A model generated the notes under the pieces. The model ran no database searches. It saw only the letters and a list, made by a program, of their open reading frames with translations, and was not told the DNA's origin. The translations under genes were made by a program, and so were the position numbers. A stretch of DNA of 64,000 nt, taken from assembly GCF_001039355.2 (NCBI RefSeq), contig NW_019775406.1, positions 48,490 through 112,489 on the forward strand, read 5' to 3'. Positions 1 to 12,339 of the stretch are shown one piece after another; position 1 is the first letter of the stretch, and each line of letters begins with the position of its first letter. Origin of the DNA: Lingula anatina (taxonomy: Eukaryota; Brachiopoda; Lingulata; Lingulida; Lingulidae).

Positions 1-1310
1 ACAGAAATATGAAAGGAAACCATGTGCTTTCAGTACTCTGTTTTATTATTTTTATTGTTACATGGTTGTACAAAACAGTTGCGGTTAAAGGTAATACCAC
101 CATTAAGAATTTGCGAAAGGCCTGGATACACAACATATACGAATTTACTCAAGTTAACTCATGATATATCATAGCCGCTTTTTAAACTATGACTTTTTAT
201 AATACTCAAATAATATCTTATACATGTTTAAAGGCTTCCAAAAGGAAATAACCATTTGTCGACCGAGTAAAAGAGCAAGAGAGACAGGAGAGGGCGTGGT
301 CAAGGGAAAGGTCAAAGATGGCGTTTTATTTAAATTCTTCATAATACTGCAATATTTCTCAGATATTGCCTTACTTCTTATGTATACTTTAACACGTATC
401 CAATGACTGGCAAGGTCCGGTCACCCATTACTGTATCCATTCAAGCGATTTAAGTCTATAAACTACACAAAATAGTAACGTCCGCGCGTGACTAATTCCC
501 TATAGCTGGCCATCTAAACCTTTGAAAGTGCAACCGTCTTTCTTCCTAATCTGGGCTTAAATTTTGCGTCTTACATTACACCTCGATTTTCAATAATGCT
601 TAGTTGGCTTATGTTATGCTTTCCTAAACCGTACCATTGTGAGACCCGTCATAAGCCTTTCTTGTTTGTTTCTCGTCGTAGAAATTCTTATTTACAAAGT
701 TCGCAGAGCGTAGAATTTATTTGCCTATAGCTCTAATATAACCTCTTATACTCAACAAACTTAGGTATTTTGAATCAAAGAATAAGGACATTCAGACTCG
801 TGAATAGAGTTCGCCCCACTTTTTCAAGAGTGAACAGCAAATAAGGGTTGACATTAAAATAAACAGAACGAGGGACCAGCAAACATACATCCACTCCACA
901 GCAGATCAGACGCTCTGTCCTTACCTTGCGTCTATCTCTCTTTAAAGTTGAAAGGGGGGAAATATGTATTTTAAGCAGTGAGGTAGGATTATCTATTCAT
1001 TGAGAAATTTTATGTTTAACAAGTAGACTATAGAATTCCTGGCAAAAAACGCAGTAAGTGAATTAGGCCTATAAGATTAAATTCTTCTACGCCCTTTTTT
1101 TTTTTAAATTTTAGTGAATGGTTATCGAAAAAAAAAAATTCTATAAGAACTGATTATTTTTCTCTGAACAAAAAAAAAGTAAGGCATGCCCCTTCTTTGT
1201 CAAAGAAGACTCTCGTATTATTCTTCTGATAAATAAATTGATCAAGGGAATGTAACAAGCAGAAAACTTGCAGAGGCACTGATTGGAGGTACCATATTCT
1301 TGGCTTAGAC

Positions 1311-1504
1311 CCCATTCCCATAGATTTTAGATCGATCTATCCCTGTGGGGAGTCTCACTAGATTACTGTCAGCTTAGCCGGCTTAAATGTCTGTCCCGCC
1401 CACAAAAAGCTGTAAGGGGGTAATTAACTACCGTGCGCGTTCGGCTATCAACAATTTAGCGTGAACCCGCAGGGAGCTAGGATCGATCTAAATCTATGGG
1501 AATG
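1311..1504. repeat. Foldback/MITE-like inverted repeat
   Basis: The left arm 1311-1338 (CCCATTCCCATAGATTTTAG, then ATCGATCT) is the near-perfect reverse complement of 1480-1504. The arms enclose about 140 bp with no coding potential. Inverted termini around a short non-coding core fit a MITE or foldback element. I did not find a clear target-site duplication, so the family is unknown. Confidence 0.6.
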
Positions 1505-1905
1505 CACTCTTAGAGAACCTATTTGAGACGGCGTGTTTGCTCATGAATGCCTTGACCAATCGCGTTAAGGTTTGCCCAAAAGCTATACAATACTTGTGTA
1601 AACTCAAACTTTCTTGCGGTAAATACCCAGGTACCGTTAGCCACCTATATGATGAAAGGGTCGAGACATTAGCACAGTCATGGCGGCAATCAAATAGTGT
1701 CTAACTTTAATGTCGAATTGTCGAGGTTAGGGAGTGAGGTGTCATGTCCTGTTCAGAGGACGAAGATTTGGAAGGAGACCGAGGGGAAATTGATAAAGAG
1801 ATTCCGTTATATATGTAAAGGTATGTCGATGTGGGGCTGGTGGACACTTGGAGCTCAAAGTTAAACTTGTCTCAATTATATCATATTGCAATTTATTAAA
1901 TATTT

Positions 1906-1907
<2 letters not shown>

Positions 1908-1939
<32 letters not shown>
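1908..1939. repeat. (GA)n microsatellite
   Basis: Uninterrupted GA dinucleotide run of about 32 bp. Its reverse strand gives a false Ser-Leu repeat peptide. Confidence 0.97.
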
Positions 1940-1944
<5 letters not shown>

Positions 1945-3766
1945 CTGTCATGGTTGTGCCGTCACATATAACATGAACTAATGGTAAGTCAACGCATGGT
2001 AAAAAGTTTCAAACTTTCAAGGACCTGCAATAGTTTTTCGTGTCTATAAACCAAAACTGAACCTAAGCCTGTTTTTTTTTTTGTCCGAGATTTTAGTGTT
2101 AACACGAGGATAGTACGTCTTAATATAAAATAATGTTTCAATTTCATAAAATTATCAATGCATTTAAGTAGACTATACGACTTGTTTTACTGACACTTTA
2201 TGTGGAGAATGTCTTGGTTATGTTCTCGTGACTATAATACTTAATAACATGTGATTTTCTAGAACTATTGTGGGCTATGAATAAAAAACGCCCCCTCATA
2301 TTCCCACGCTCATACTCTTTTTAGTGATTCTTCCTGTGGCTATTCCCTCTCACTTCGAACAACTATCCTTGCTCACTGAAATTGCCTTAACTGCAATTGC
2401 CGAAAAATTACTTCTCTAAATATGACATCACACTGCGAAAAAATATCAAAACTCGTATCAGAAAAAAAAGCTGGGTTAACATAAATATATAAATATTGCC
2501 TGTTGAGTTGCACGCCGTCCATGAATAATGTTTCTGTCAAGGTCGTTAATCAGCTTTTAATTGTGGCACCTGCTTTCTCTAAAAACATGGCGCCAAGGTA
2601 GAAAGAAAACAATGCTTTCGCGTGTCACGGTTTTTGAAAAACACCTTGATTTGAAATTCGAACGGTTAATTTTGTTTGTTTTAAATTTGACTTCAAACTA
2701 TTCATTAATGTTATACGGATTTTTAAAAAGTAGAAAGGAATGAAAACTGAGCATTCCATCTTAAGGGAAACATGAAATAACACTTCATTTCAAGTATCGT
2801 ATCAAACGAATGGTCAAGACGTTACATTTTACAACACGAAGTAAATATTAATTTAGCTGATCGTGTAAACTGTAGAGAGCGCCTTCATTTATTTCCTACA
2901 AATAACGTTAATAACGTTAACATAAAACATTTGACCCTCATTGATAGAAAGAGAAAGACTCACAGAATGGTAAATTTATCAGCAAAGTCTGGAGGCGTAA
3001 TCTTGTCTTCAGGGGAATATCAGCAATAAACTGCAAGAAGAGATTTTGTTTACTAAGCAGAATACTCCTATTGAGGGGGAGTCAAAGGGTGATCAGGTGT
3101 CACGGCTCACCGAACCCCCTCCGCTTCAGGCAGCAACGCGTGAGAAAAAGTTTTCAAGCACTTAAAGCCTATCTGTTATAAATTTTCTAGGCAAATTTGC
3201 TTGATGAATTCGGTATAATTGAGCATCTTAGTTATATCACACCTGTTGACATTTTGAAGAAAAGCTAACTGTTTCGCTGTTGTCATGCTCATTATAAATT
3301 GATGGCCAAACAAAAGCAAATTTGAGACACCAATCTAAACCTCTTTAATCTTAAAATCCCTAAGTCAATTTGTTTGACGGGAAAACAATTTGTAGTGGAT
3401 TTTCAATAAAAAACAAAATGAATAAATGACAATTAATGAACATTGAATGAGACTCCAAGGACCAAGGCAATTTTAATGGAACGTCAAGCAGTAGATAATT
3501 GTGCTTTTCGCTTGCCTGAGAAACAAATTGTAAATTCCTTTCATAAACACGTTAAGAAATTACGACACATTTAGCATAGACATTAAAAAAAATGAAATAA
3601 AACTAAGATGTTGATGAAACATTCTATAATACAGACAGAATTACAACTACCTATTTAAATTACTAATTGGATCGTAGAATATGAGTTTATATGTAACTAG
3701 ATAGAATTTGCTAAATATAAATTCACCAATGACATTTCAAATTTTCCTTTTTTCAGCTCTAATAAG

Positions 3767-5032
3767 ATGGCACCGTTTACTGAATATTTACGACCCATCC
3801 TTAAGAGCCTTCGAAGCGACGATGACTCCTTCGACAGGCTAAACCACAGGTACTCGGCGGCGGTCCTGCTCGTGTTTGCCCTTTTGACCACCATGAAGCA
3901 GTACGTCGGCGAGCCTATTCTTTGCTGGGTGCCAGGTAGATTCACAGGAGCCATGGAAGACTATACGAACGCCATGTGCTGGATTTCAAACACCTACTGG
4001 GTTCCGTTTGAAACAAGAATTCCCAATCCAGACGACCCCAAGCCGCATATTGCCTACTATCAGTGGGTTCCCATTGTCCTCCTTCTGCAGGCTTTGCTTT
4101 TCAAATTACCTTGTGTTGCCTGGCGGCTGCTAAGTTACAATTCAGGAATAGACATCCAGGCCATGTTCAAAAAGCTAGAAAGAGACGAGATCATAGAGCA
4201 CAAGAAAATGAAGAGCAACGTTAAAGAGGTAACCCGTTATTTAGCGCGTTATCTAGACGCTACCCGAGACCAGCCCCACGGATGCTGCGCCTGGGCCCGT
4301 CGTATAATGAGTAGCTATCTTTGCGTGTGTGTAGGGAAACGCAGAGGAAATTATCTCTACATGTTGTTCTTATGGATTAAGATTTTGTACATGGTGAACG
4401 GTCTTGGTCAGATGTTTCTCCTAAACGCGTTTCTTGGCACACAATTTACCATGTATGGCTACCAAATAATAGAAGATCTCATAAACTGGAGGGACTGGAC
4501 GGAAACGGGACGGTTCCCCAGAACAACATTATGTGACATCAAAATACGCGAATTGGGGGGCAACATACACCGCCACACCATTCAATGCGGACTGCCTATT
4601 AACTTCTTCAACGAGAGGATCTACATGTTCCTCTGGTTTTGGCTAGTGTTTGTGTCAGCTGGAACAATATTTGGGTTCTTTACATGGATGAGTCTCTTCT
4701 CGGTCAATGAACGGAAAGTGTTTGTGAAGAAAACGATTTCCATGACCGGCAAAGGCGACTCCATTGAACAGAACCGAGACACTAAACGGTTGAAAAACTT
4801 CGTTACCAAATATTTGAGAATGGACGGGGTGTTTGTGCTAAAACTTCTTGCCAAGAACACTAGCGATGTCGTGATTTCCAGAGTGGTGTATAGCCTATGG
4901 AAGAGATATCTGAAACGCCACAAAGAACTCCAGCCTGATGGGTTGCCACTAACTCCAAAAGCAAACGACGCTTCCAGTCCCAGCGCTCCACCAACTGATG
5001 CAGACGACAGTGAACCTCCTAAAGGCCTTTGA
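3767..5032 (+). CDS. Innexin (gap-junction/hemichannel protein), copy 1
   Basis: A four-pass plasma-membrane channel protein of 421 residues, a normal innexin length. TM1 lies at about 30-50, and extracellular loop 1 has the expected two cysteines (C53, C71). The innexin signature YYQWV starts at 97 and leads TM2. TM3 is at about 197-225. Loop 2 has C256 and C274 in the contexts TTLCDIKIRELGG and IQCGLPINFFNERIY, and TM4 follows at 285-310. The cytoplasmic tail carries the family block DGVFVLKLLAKNTSDVV and ends in a Pro/Ser-rich segment. Innexins form hexameric (or larger) hemichannels and intercellular junctions. The start is placed at 3767 because AG at 3755-3756 after a T-rich tract is a good 3' splice site 10 bp upstream; the whole CDS is one exon. 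This is the most divergent of the three tandem copies. Confidence 0.96.
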   Translation: MAPFTEYLRPILKSLRSDDDSFDRLNHRYSAAVLLVFALLTTMKQYVGEPILCWVPGRFTGAMEDYTNAMCWISNTYWVPFETRIPNPDDPKPHIAYYQWVPIVLLLQALLFKLPCVAWRLLSYNSGIDIQAMFKKLERDEIIEHKKMKSNVKEVTRYLARYLDATRDQPHGCCAWARRIMSSYLCVCVGKRRGNYLYMLFLWIKILYMVNGLGQMFLLNAFLGTQFTMYGYQIIEDLINWRDWTETGRFPRTTLCDIKIRELGGNIHRHTIQCGLPINFFNERIYMFLWFWLVFVSAGTIFGFFTWMSLFSVNERKVFVKKTISMTGKGDSIEQNRDTKRLKNFVTKYLRMDGVFVLKLLAKNTSDVVISRVVYSLWKRYLKRHKELQPDGLPLTPKANDASSPSAPPTDADDSEPPKGL

Positions 5033-7314
5033 TTTATTAAGAAATCATTCAAAGTTGACGAAGTAAAAATGCACTTTGTCTTTGTCTTCCAAACTATGAC
5101 ATTTTTTTCACCCATGACAGGAACACCTGATCCATTTATGCATGTATTGTATGTAAAAAAATGTGATTTTTTATTATATTTTTTGTATACATATCTAAGT
5201 ACATCGAATATTTTTAACCCATTTAATGTATAGCCAGTGGATAAAATTAGCCGTAATCTTTCACAGGCATTTCTAGGCACTTTTATTATTGCATGTTTAA
5301 AAAATGGAGCTTGAGTTGTGAAGTCTTTAACGTAGCTTCTTAGAGATGATTATGCTATGGTTTATGGATTGAATTTATCTAATTAAGATGACAAGGCATC
5401 GCCATCAATCATGTGACCAGTTGTCTAAAACCCATACAATCAGTTTTAAGCGATTCCTTCTACCCACCCATTATGCACAAATAATTACGACAGCTTTGAA
5501 AAAATATTATTAGTAATCGAGACGTTCGCAAACACCATAAATCAAAATACTGAACGCGATGATACGACTAGTGTAGAAAGTCCCATTCATCCATATCATG
5601 TTAGTGAATTTAGTGCATAAACAAAAAAGAAATCATTCTACGGTAGTTTGTGTATGGCAGTGTTTCCAAAGCAAACAGTTAGAACTGCGGCGTGGTAGCA
5701 GGTTAAATACAGATTGTGCAATTAAGGTGCTACCTTTGTGAGGGAGGAATGATATCAATTCTCATTTTAAACCGTCGATCTCAATATTAACATTCCTGTA
5801 TTGTTAGCAAGGTAGTTGATGTGACGATTGCGTATTTTAGCCACGTATCTGGAGGCAAACACCGGCGGATAGGTTGCCAATGGGCGTTGGAGGAAGCGCG
5901 TTAAGTTTTGCCTCATGACAATAGGTTAATATACTATGTAAGCAAAACGACGTCATTTTTCACAAAGTAAATCTTAAATACAAATGTTTGTTAGGTACAG
6001 TGTATTTCACAGTAGCGTGAAGTACTATTGGTTGTCTTCCATATTTTACTCAAACATTAGATATGGCTATTTTGCCGGTTTTGTTCCATTTTAATATATG
6101 CTGTTTTGTAGTTATAATCTAACGCTTTTCACTAGACTTGTTAATTTGACCTAAATGTTATAATTCTGAGAAAAAGTATATATTATTAGACAATCAATGC
6201 AAATTGATAATCAAATACAACTACAATGCATTTTTTCACGTCAAGCTCACAAGAACTTATTTTCCATGTTATACATAGAATGTCTTCCGTCCAATTGAGT
6301 CTTCTGTAAGGAAATTTCCGCATTCGCCCTTGCTCACTTGATATTTTTATTGTACATATTGTCCAGTATGTCCAATATTTGAACGACTTAGGAATACACA
6401 TTTTAATCCGTCCAAGGTAGTATATTTAAAGATTATACACCGCTTGTCAACTCAGTTAACACAATATTTTAATAATTTGCAAGATTACAGTGGTCATATT
6501 TTTCATAACAGTAGAGCAACTCCACAACCAGAGAAAGCATTCCAAACCAATTCTAATTTCTAGAATCTGTGTTTGTGCAATTGCCAGATAGAAAATTTTA
6601 TGTTTATACCTTATCATTCCGTCCTTAAAAACGTTTTATAAGGGGTTTTTATATGGCTGAGGCCTGTGTTATACCATACATTGAAAATCACAATAGATAT
6701 TGACATATATGGCTTTTGTGAAACATGTTTGATAGATATATGAAATTTTTGAACAATTTAACTTTTTATATTTTGAATTCTGTATTTACAATGTGTTTTT
6801 ATTCACTTGTTCATTATTAAATTTCATACACAGTTAGTGTTACTTTACAACGAAATATGTGTGATATGTCTGACTGCCACTTTTTTCATGTTTCAAACAT
6901 GCTGAAAAATAGACATATTCAAAGTTATATTGTTTTGCATTTGGTCTCTCTGAATAAGGAGATTTGTTTTTGAACGTTTGTATTGCACTTTAATTGCCAC
7001 TGTTTCATAATGTCCGTCTAAACGATGTTTATGTAGATGCCACATTTGCACGCGCACTTTATCCAGAATAAAAATAAGTAAATGAAATGAATTTGCTTCT
7101 GTATTCGATTTATCTTTGAATACATATGTATATAACGAGCCAGCTGAAGCTTCCACGTGTTGACAACTAATCTGAGTTCAAACATTTTTAGGAAAATGTA
7201 CACCGAAAAACTGTACAAGGCTTGCACATCAGACTTGTATTTTTTTTTAGGAAAATAGGCTTACTATCTATAATTTTTTAAAAGTATTATTACAAAAAAA
7301 AAACATAAAATGTC

Positions 7315-7336
7315 TCTCTCTCTCTCTCTCTCTCAT

Positions 7337-7374
<38 letters not shown>
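7315..7374. repeat. Compound (TC)n / (AC)n microsatellite
   Basis: A CT/TC run followed within about 10 bp by an AC run of roughly 25 bp. Low-complexity DNA; the reverse-strand Val-Cys repeat peptide is an artefact. Confidence 0.95.
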
Positions 7375-7375
<1 letters not shown>

Positions 7376-8513
7376 CGGAATAACCCGTTTACGCACATTT
7401 TCAAACTTGTCCTGCAGGAACCACAGGTAAGCCATGCAGTAATGACATCATAACTTGTTTTGATTTTAACTTTTAGTTTCGAAAAACATCTAAAATACGA
7501 GGCAACGCAGAGACTGACAATGTCGAGAGATGGCATACGAAATTTAAAGATCGATTCAGCCAATACATTTTGTTAAATAAAAGGAAACGCTGTCGTTTCA
7601 AACACGTATTTAAAATTCCTTTGATGGAATATTTGAGCTAAGGAGCCGTCATTTTTGTCTCAATGTCATGCACAGAATTTGCGTCATCTGAAAACAGAAT
7701 ACAATTCGTGGGTATAATTTCAGGACGTTCACACACAAGAAAAGGGTATCTTTTAAAGAAAGGTTAAAGGGAAATTCAAAGATCAAAGAGAGTTTTTGTA
7801 AAGAAGCATTACATTATGGCACATAAACCGATTCAATGTAACGGCACATATTGGCCCATGTTTGCTGAACGTTTAAACCTTCAAGGGGGTGACACATGCA
7901 CGTGAAGTTTTTAAATAACACCGCCAACAATGGCCATTGCAAAGACTAACCGATTCCGAAAACAACCCTTCATTCAAGGACCAACTTACATAAATATAAA
8001 CCTACATTTCTGATAAAAAGAAAAGAAGAATAAATTCACGGCTCCATTTGCCGCTGTTTTAGAACAACTAAGCATGTATTTTTTCTTCTAGTTTGGCTAT
8101 TTTCTGCTTACAATGCTTCTTTCTGCCCACTCGTAAAGGTCAACTCGATTAATATCCACGTCAGTAATTCACATTTTGAAAATCCAGACATGGATTACAA
8201 AACCCTTAACCAAAGAAAACAACAACGGACTTTGAAAGGGGGAGATTTGCATATCAATACTTTTATCAACAAATACCCATGTTGGCCTCCCTTCTTATAG
8301 AACGGTCTGGTGCTGCTCGGACATGGTACACAAGAAGATGGAGACGCCGCTATTTTGAACTACTTCTGATGAAACATTGAGGAAAAGTAATCAAAACATT
8401 TCATTTCTTAGCATTAAAACATGTAAGTATTAAGCATACTGTGTTCTAACGCGAATATGTTATCTTGCAATAATAAGAGGGGAAAATCGAGCGAAAAGAC
8501 AGAGTTAATTGGC

Positions 8514-8966
8514 CTATTTGTTAACCTTATCATTTCTGCACATATTGCCTCCAAGATTAACATGAGCAATTGACCAATATTCTACCCTCTGAAGTAGTAA
8601 AACTCCTGCTAGGATAGCGGCATATACACTGTTTATCAGAAGCATATTGAAAGGCAGGAGGGTACTCAAATGTTGTACTCTAACGGACAGCCCAGGGAAT
8701 ATATGGTTAAGTTTTGTTTTGGCATGTAGGAAAATTGGCGTGCAATTGTTAAAACACAAATGTAATGTGACATTAGAACCCACAAGTCTCTCTAAATCTC
8801 CCGGAGAGAGGAATTTAATAATTTTTGACAAGCGCACAAGCATCCAAACTGGCCTTTTTAACTGATCAAATTTAACAACATTATTTACATAAAGACCTAC
8901 GTTTCTTTCAAACATATTCGAAAAACGTTCATTAATATCAACAACTAAAGATTTTATATCAGTCAC
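8514..8966 (-). other. Unrecognised 150-codon ORF antisense to the innexin 2 leader region
   Basis: An open minus-strand frame of 150 codons, starting MTDIKSLVVDINERFSNMF, ends about 30 bp before the innexin 2 start on the opposite strand. It is long for AT-rich non-coding DNA and has a mixed, non-repetitive composition with a hydrophobic stretch near its end. I recognise no domain in it and see no promoter or splice support. It could be a chance ORF or a decayed mobile-element fragment. Confidence 0.2.
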
Positions 8967-8998
8967 CTAATGATCTATTTGTTTTTGTTTCCAGCAAA

Positions 8999-10261
8999 AT
9001 GATTTCCGAAAGCATTAGTGTGATGCGGAAGATCTTCCAAGGTCTTCGAGCAGACGAGGATTTCTACAATCGCCTCAGCAACAGATGGACGGTCATTCTG
9101 TTGATTGTCTTCTCTCTGTTCATCAACATGAAGCAATACGCAGGGTCACCAATCATCTGCTGGGTCCCAAAGCATTTCCCATCGTCCTGGAAGAAGTACA
9201 CAAATCAGATGTGTTTTATCGAGCCGATGTATCACGTGCCCTTTCAAGAGAGGATACCAGATCCTGACTTGCCAACGCCTCATTTTACATATTACATTTG
9301 GATCCCTCTCGTCCTTCTTGTCCAAGCCGCCATGTTCTATGTTCCAAGAGCGATTTGGCGCCTCATGTGTGGATCGGCTGGGGTTAACGTGAGAAGTATT
9401 GTACTCATCATGGAAAAAGAAGAAAATATGAATAATGATAAAAGAAAAGGCAATGTCGATCTGGTGACCAGGTATCTTGAAAGATTTTTGATGCGATCGC
9501 GGAAATACAAGTTAGATTGTAAGGGATACGTGAGACGCATTCTTGTTGGCTACTGGTGTTTTTGTGTTGGACGTGCCAAGGGTAATTATCTCTTCTTCCT
9601 ATTCTTGTGGTGCAAAGTACTCTACGTTTTAAACATCATTGGACAGATGTTCTTGCTGAACGCTTTCCTCAGCACCGATTTCCATTCCTTTGGCACAGAG
9701 ATCATGGCAGACATAATGCAATGGCGGGACTGGACAGAAACGATGCGGTTCCCCAGGGTTATTCTTTGTAACCTGAAGATCCGCGTCCTGGGTGGAAACA
9801 TCCATCGCCATACACTCCAATGTGCGCTGCCCGTGAACTATTTCAACGAAAGAATCTATTTGTTCATTTGGTTCTGGTTTTTGTTTCTAACCGTTGCCAC
9901 AATTATGGGTTTCTTCGTCTGGCTCAGCATGGTATTTACTAGGGAAAGGCAGCACTTTATGGTTAACTGCTTAAAGATTAAGGGACTTATAAAGAGTGGA
10001 TACAAGCCACACAGAGAAGATATTAGGGAGTTCGTGGAGGACTACCTAAGAATGGACGGTGCGTTCCTCCTGAAGCTCATGGCTAGGAATACCAGCGATA
10101 TAGCAGTGGCAGACGTAGTATGCAAACTGTTCAAAAGGTTTCAGAACAGAAAATACAACAACAACTTTGATAACGATGGCGAAGGTATTCCAATGACTGA
10201 AAACGAAGCACCTGGCCGACCAAATGGAACGTACCCGAAACTACCAGAACATCAAGACTGA
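8999..10261 (+). CDS. Innexin, copy 2
   Basis: An innexin of 420 residues in a single coding exon. Loop 1 cysteines are C54 and C72 (PIICWVP and NQMCF). The usual YYQWV signature is YYIWI here, at about residue 98. TM3 lies in the block GNYLFFLFLWCKVLYVLNII. Loop 2 reads VILCNLKIRVLGG and LQCALPVNYFNERIY, followed by TM4. The conserved tail block is DGAFLLKLMARNTSDIAV, and the C-terminus is Asn/Pro-rich. The start ATG lies 4 bp after the splice acceptor at 8993-8994, and the context CAAAATGATTTC is identical in copy 3. Protein sequence and start context show that copies 2 and 3 are close tandem duplicates; they could co-assemble into mixed channels, which is inference. Confidence 0.97.
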   Translation: MISESISVMRKIFQGLRADEDFYNRLSNRWTVILLIVFSLFINMKQYAGSPIICWVPKHFPSSWKKYTNQMCFIEPMYHVPFQERIPDPDLPTPHFTYYIWIPLVLLVQAAMFYVPRAIWRLMCGSAGVNVRSIVLIMEKEENMNNDKRKGNVDLVTRYLERFLMRSRKYKLDCKGYVRRILVGYWCFCVGRAKGNYLFFLFLWCKVLYVLNIIGQMFLLNAFLSTDFHSFGTEIMADIMQWRDWTETMRFPRVILCNLKIRVLGGNIHRHTLQCALPVNYFNERIYLFIWFWFLFLTVATIMGFFVWLSMVFTRERQHFMVNCLKIKGLIKSGYKPHREDIREFVEDYLRMDGAFLLKLMARNTSDIAVADVVCKLFKRFQNRKYNNNFDNDGEGIPMTENEAPGRPNGTYPKLPEHQD

Positions 10262-11011
10262 TGAAGTAAATATAAATAACGTGTATAATATATATTGGTG
10301 ATGTTCATGATTTAAAAGGCAGAAAGATCAAATGGGGGAAAACAAATCTCATTGACTTGTTTATCATGGTTTGATTTCTGCACAGCTTCCGTTGGCAAAT
10401 TTATTACGAAAAAACGACGAATCTGTATCAAAATCGAATGGCTCAGTTGGCTTATCACCCGCACATCACATCAGTTTTACACTGTTTGTAATTAATGTCA
10501 CCTGGAATGTAATATATTATCACCCAAGAACTGCCATTAGCCAAGCGACGTCTAAGATTCTTTAAACTATACATGTCTGACCATATACATGTCTGACCAT
10601 GTACAGCACATATTCAAATTCACTGCTATTTGTGTTTAACTAGTAGCATGTGCATGCTATGACAATTTGATCTCACCTATAAATGGTTTTGCTTCACTTT
10701 GTTTTTTAGTTCACGCAAATTGGGAGTGACTGTTTTTAACTCATTTTAAACCAGTCAAAATATTAGTATTTGGTTGTTTTTCTATATATATATCTAGGAT
10801 GCCTGGAAGAGAAGGGGATAATGTATGGGGCAGGATCCGCATATTTTTATGCCTTTTACTGTACATAACATGCTTTATTCAGTGTAGCGTATGCATCTAC
10901 ATGGCAGATTAAAATGTACATGTCACACATTTACGAATAAAACGCTTTTATTTTTTGTTTTTAAATAAAACCAGTATTTGTTGATTAAAGTCCCCAGAGC
11001 TCCTTAAAATT

Positions 11012-11504
11012 CAGTGGCGGAGATGGGGGGGGGGGGGGGGGGGGCAGGGGGGCCCGCCCCCCCCCCCCCTCTGTTTTTGAAAAAAAAAAAAAACCAAATC
11101 CCCCCCNNNNNNNNNNNNNNNNNNNNNNNNNNNNNNNNNNNNNNNNNNNNNNNNNNNNNNNNNNNNNNNNNNNNNNNNNNNNNNNNNNNNNNNNNNNNNN
11201 NNNNNNNNNNNNNNNNNNNNNNNNNNNNNNNNNNNNNNNNNNNNNNNNNNNNNNNNNNNNNNNNNNNNNNNNNNNNNNNNNNNNNNNNNNNNNNNNNNNN
11301 NNNNNNNNNNNNNNNNNNNNNNNNNNNAAAAAAAACACACCAATGCTCCCCTCTTGAAATTAGTATTTTGACTAGCTGAATCATAGTTCTAAACCGTACC
11401 AAATGGCACCGTTCGACCTCTAAAATACCCAAATTTTCGCATCCGCGGCCTGTCATTCCAAAAAACCGGACCCTGCCCTTCAAACAAACATGTAGTCGCC
11501 ACTG
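11012..11504. mobile_element. hAT-like non-autonomous element (gap inside)
   Basis: The left end CAGTGGCGG (11012) and right end CGCCACTG (ending 11504) are inverted repeats of the hAT type. Just inside the left end are long G and C runs. The right half is found again in reverse orientation inside gene B at 46321-46568 (shared string GGTGCCATTTGGTACGG, read on opposite strands). I could not see an 8-bp target duplication here. The core is replaced by 221 N. Confidence 0.65.
11107..11327. other. Assembly gap (N run)
   Basis: 221 undetermined bases flanked by homopolymer C on the left and homopolymer A on the right, inside the hAT-like repeat. ORFs spanning it are meaningless. Confidence 0.99.
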
Positions 11505-12162
11505 ATAATGCAGTTATTGACATGGGTTGCAAATAATTTACTAATATCAGAAATATGTATACGTAACAGGGAAAAAGAAAAAAACTGAAGCATATTTTCG
11601 TAATGGAAGTTTTCGTCTTTAATGTTTAAGGTACTTAAATGTATAAACCGAACCCGTGCGTCATGTAAGGTACCATTTAGAGAATCGTTTCCTACTATTC
11701 TCGAAGGATAATAAACGAAGATGGTTTGGTAACATAGAAAAAATAAATTACAGATTCATTTTTGTAGCCAAACAAAGTACTTTGGAACATATCAAGTCAA
11801 AAATATAAAATAGATAATAAATTCAAAGTGCTACAGACAAAGGCACACGTAATATATATATCGGGTTGCGTTTCACGCCCTAACGCATTCAGAACTATTG
11901 ATTTTCCCAACCGGGTCTGTCTCTACTGACGCATTTTAATAGCATATCGCTGCAATACGGACCCAACATGTTCTATGGCACACTGGCAACATAATAGCAC
12001 TAAACGGCTATCTATTTGTATATAAAATTTAATCAATCAATGAGGTCGACATGTATGATATAAGCAACGTTAGAACTTAATAATATATAGTAAGTGGGGC
12101 AGGTTTAGTTCTGCAAGCGTCCACAAGCGAACTGCAAGCATATAAGTTTTATTTACCAGTAT

Positions 12163-12339
12163 GACCGCATTCAGAACAGTGGACTAACTAAATCCGAGGG
12201 TCAAATATGGCCGACCCGCTTGAATACTTCTCCATGGGAAATCTATTCAGTGTCTATTAGCAGATTAGACGGCAAGTTTTTTTAGTGGGTCGCCATATTT
12301 GACCCTCGAACTTGTTAGTCCACTGTTCTGAATGCGGCC
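12163..12339. mobile_element. Foldback MITE with long terminal inverted repeats
   Basis: The left arm starts GACCGCATTCAGAACAGTGG and the right arm ends with its near-perfect complement (...CACTGTTCTGAATGCGGCC). About 24 bp are perfect, and a further 30 bp pair with few mismatches, including GAGGGTCAAATATGG against CCATATTTGACCCTC. The unpaired centre is only about 60 bp. It is non-coding and probably mobilised by another element's transposase. Confidence 0.8.

Larger units (their letters stand above)
1..3766. other. Upstream non-coding region of innexin 1
   Basis: I see no recognisable coding region here; the few ORFs are short and compositionally random. The stretch holds a foldback element (1311-1504), a GA microsatellite and many A/T runs. 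Because innexin 1 begins just after a splice acceptor (AG at 3755-3756), its promoter and a non-coding first exon probably lie in this stretch, but I could not place them. Confidence 0.5.
5033..8998. other. Spacer between innexins 1 and 2
   Basis: AT-rich non-coding DNA with no recognised gene. It contains a TC/AC compound microsatellite near 7315-7373 and an unexplained minus-strand ORF at 8514-8966. The 3' UTR of innexin 1 and the promoter plus 5' non-coding exon of innexin 2 presumably lie here. The acceptor of that 5' UTR intron is at 8993-8994 (TTTCCAG). Confidence 0.5.

Noticed and set aside
1742-1951. Serine-leucine and tyrosine-isoleucine repeat peptides (also near 13822, 36808 and 43552)
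   Set aside because: They are translations of GA or AT microsatellites.
10985-11483. Long ORFs across 11107-11327
   Set aside because: They consist mainly of N and homopolymers.
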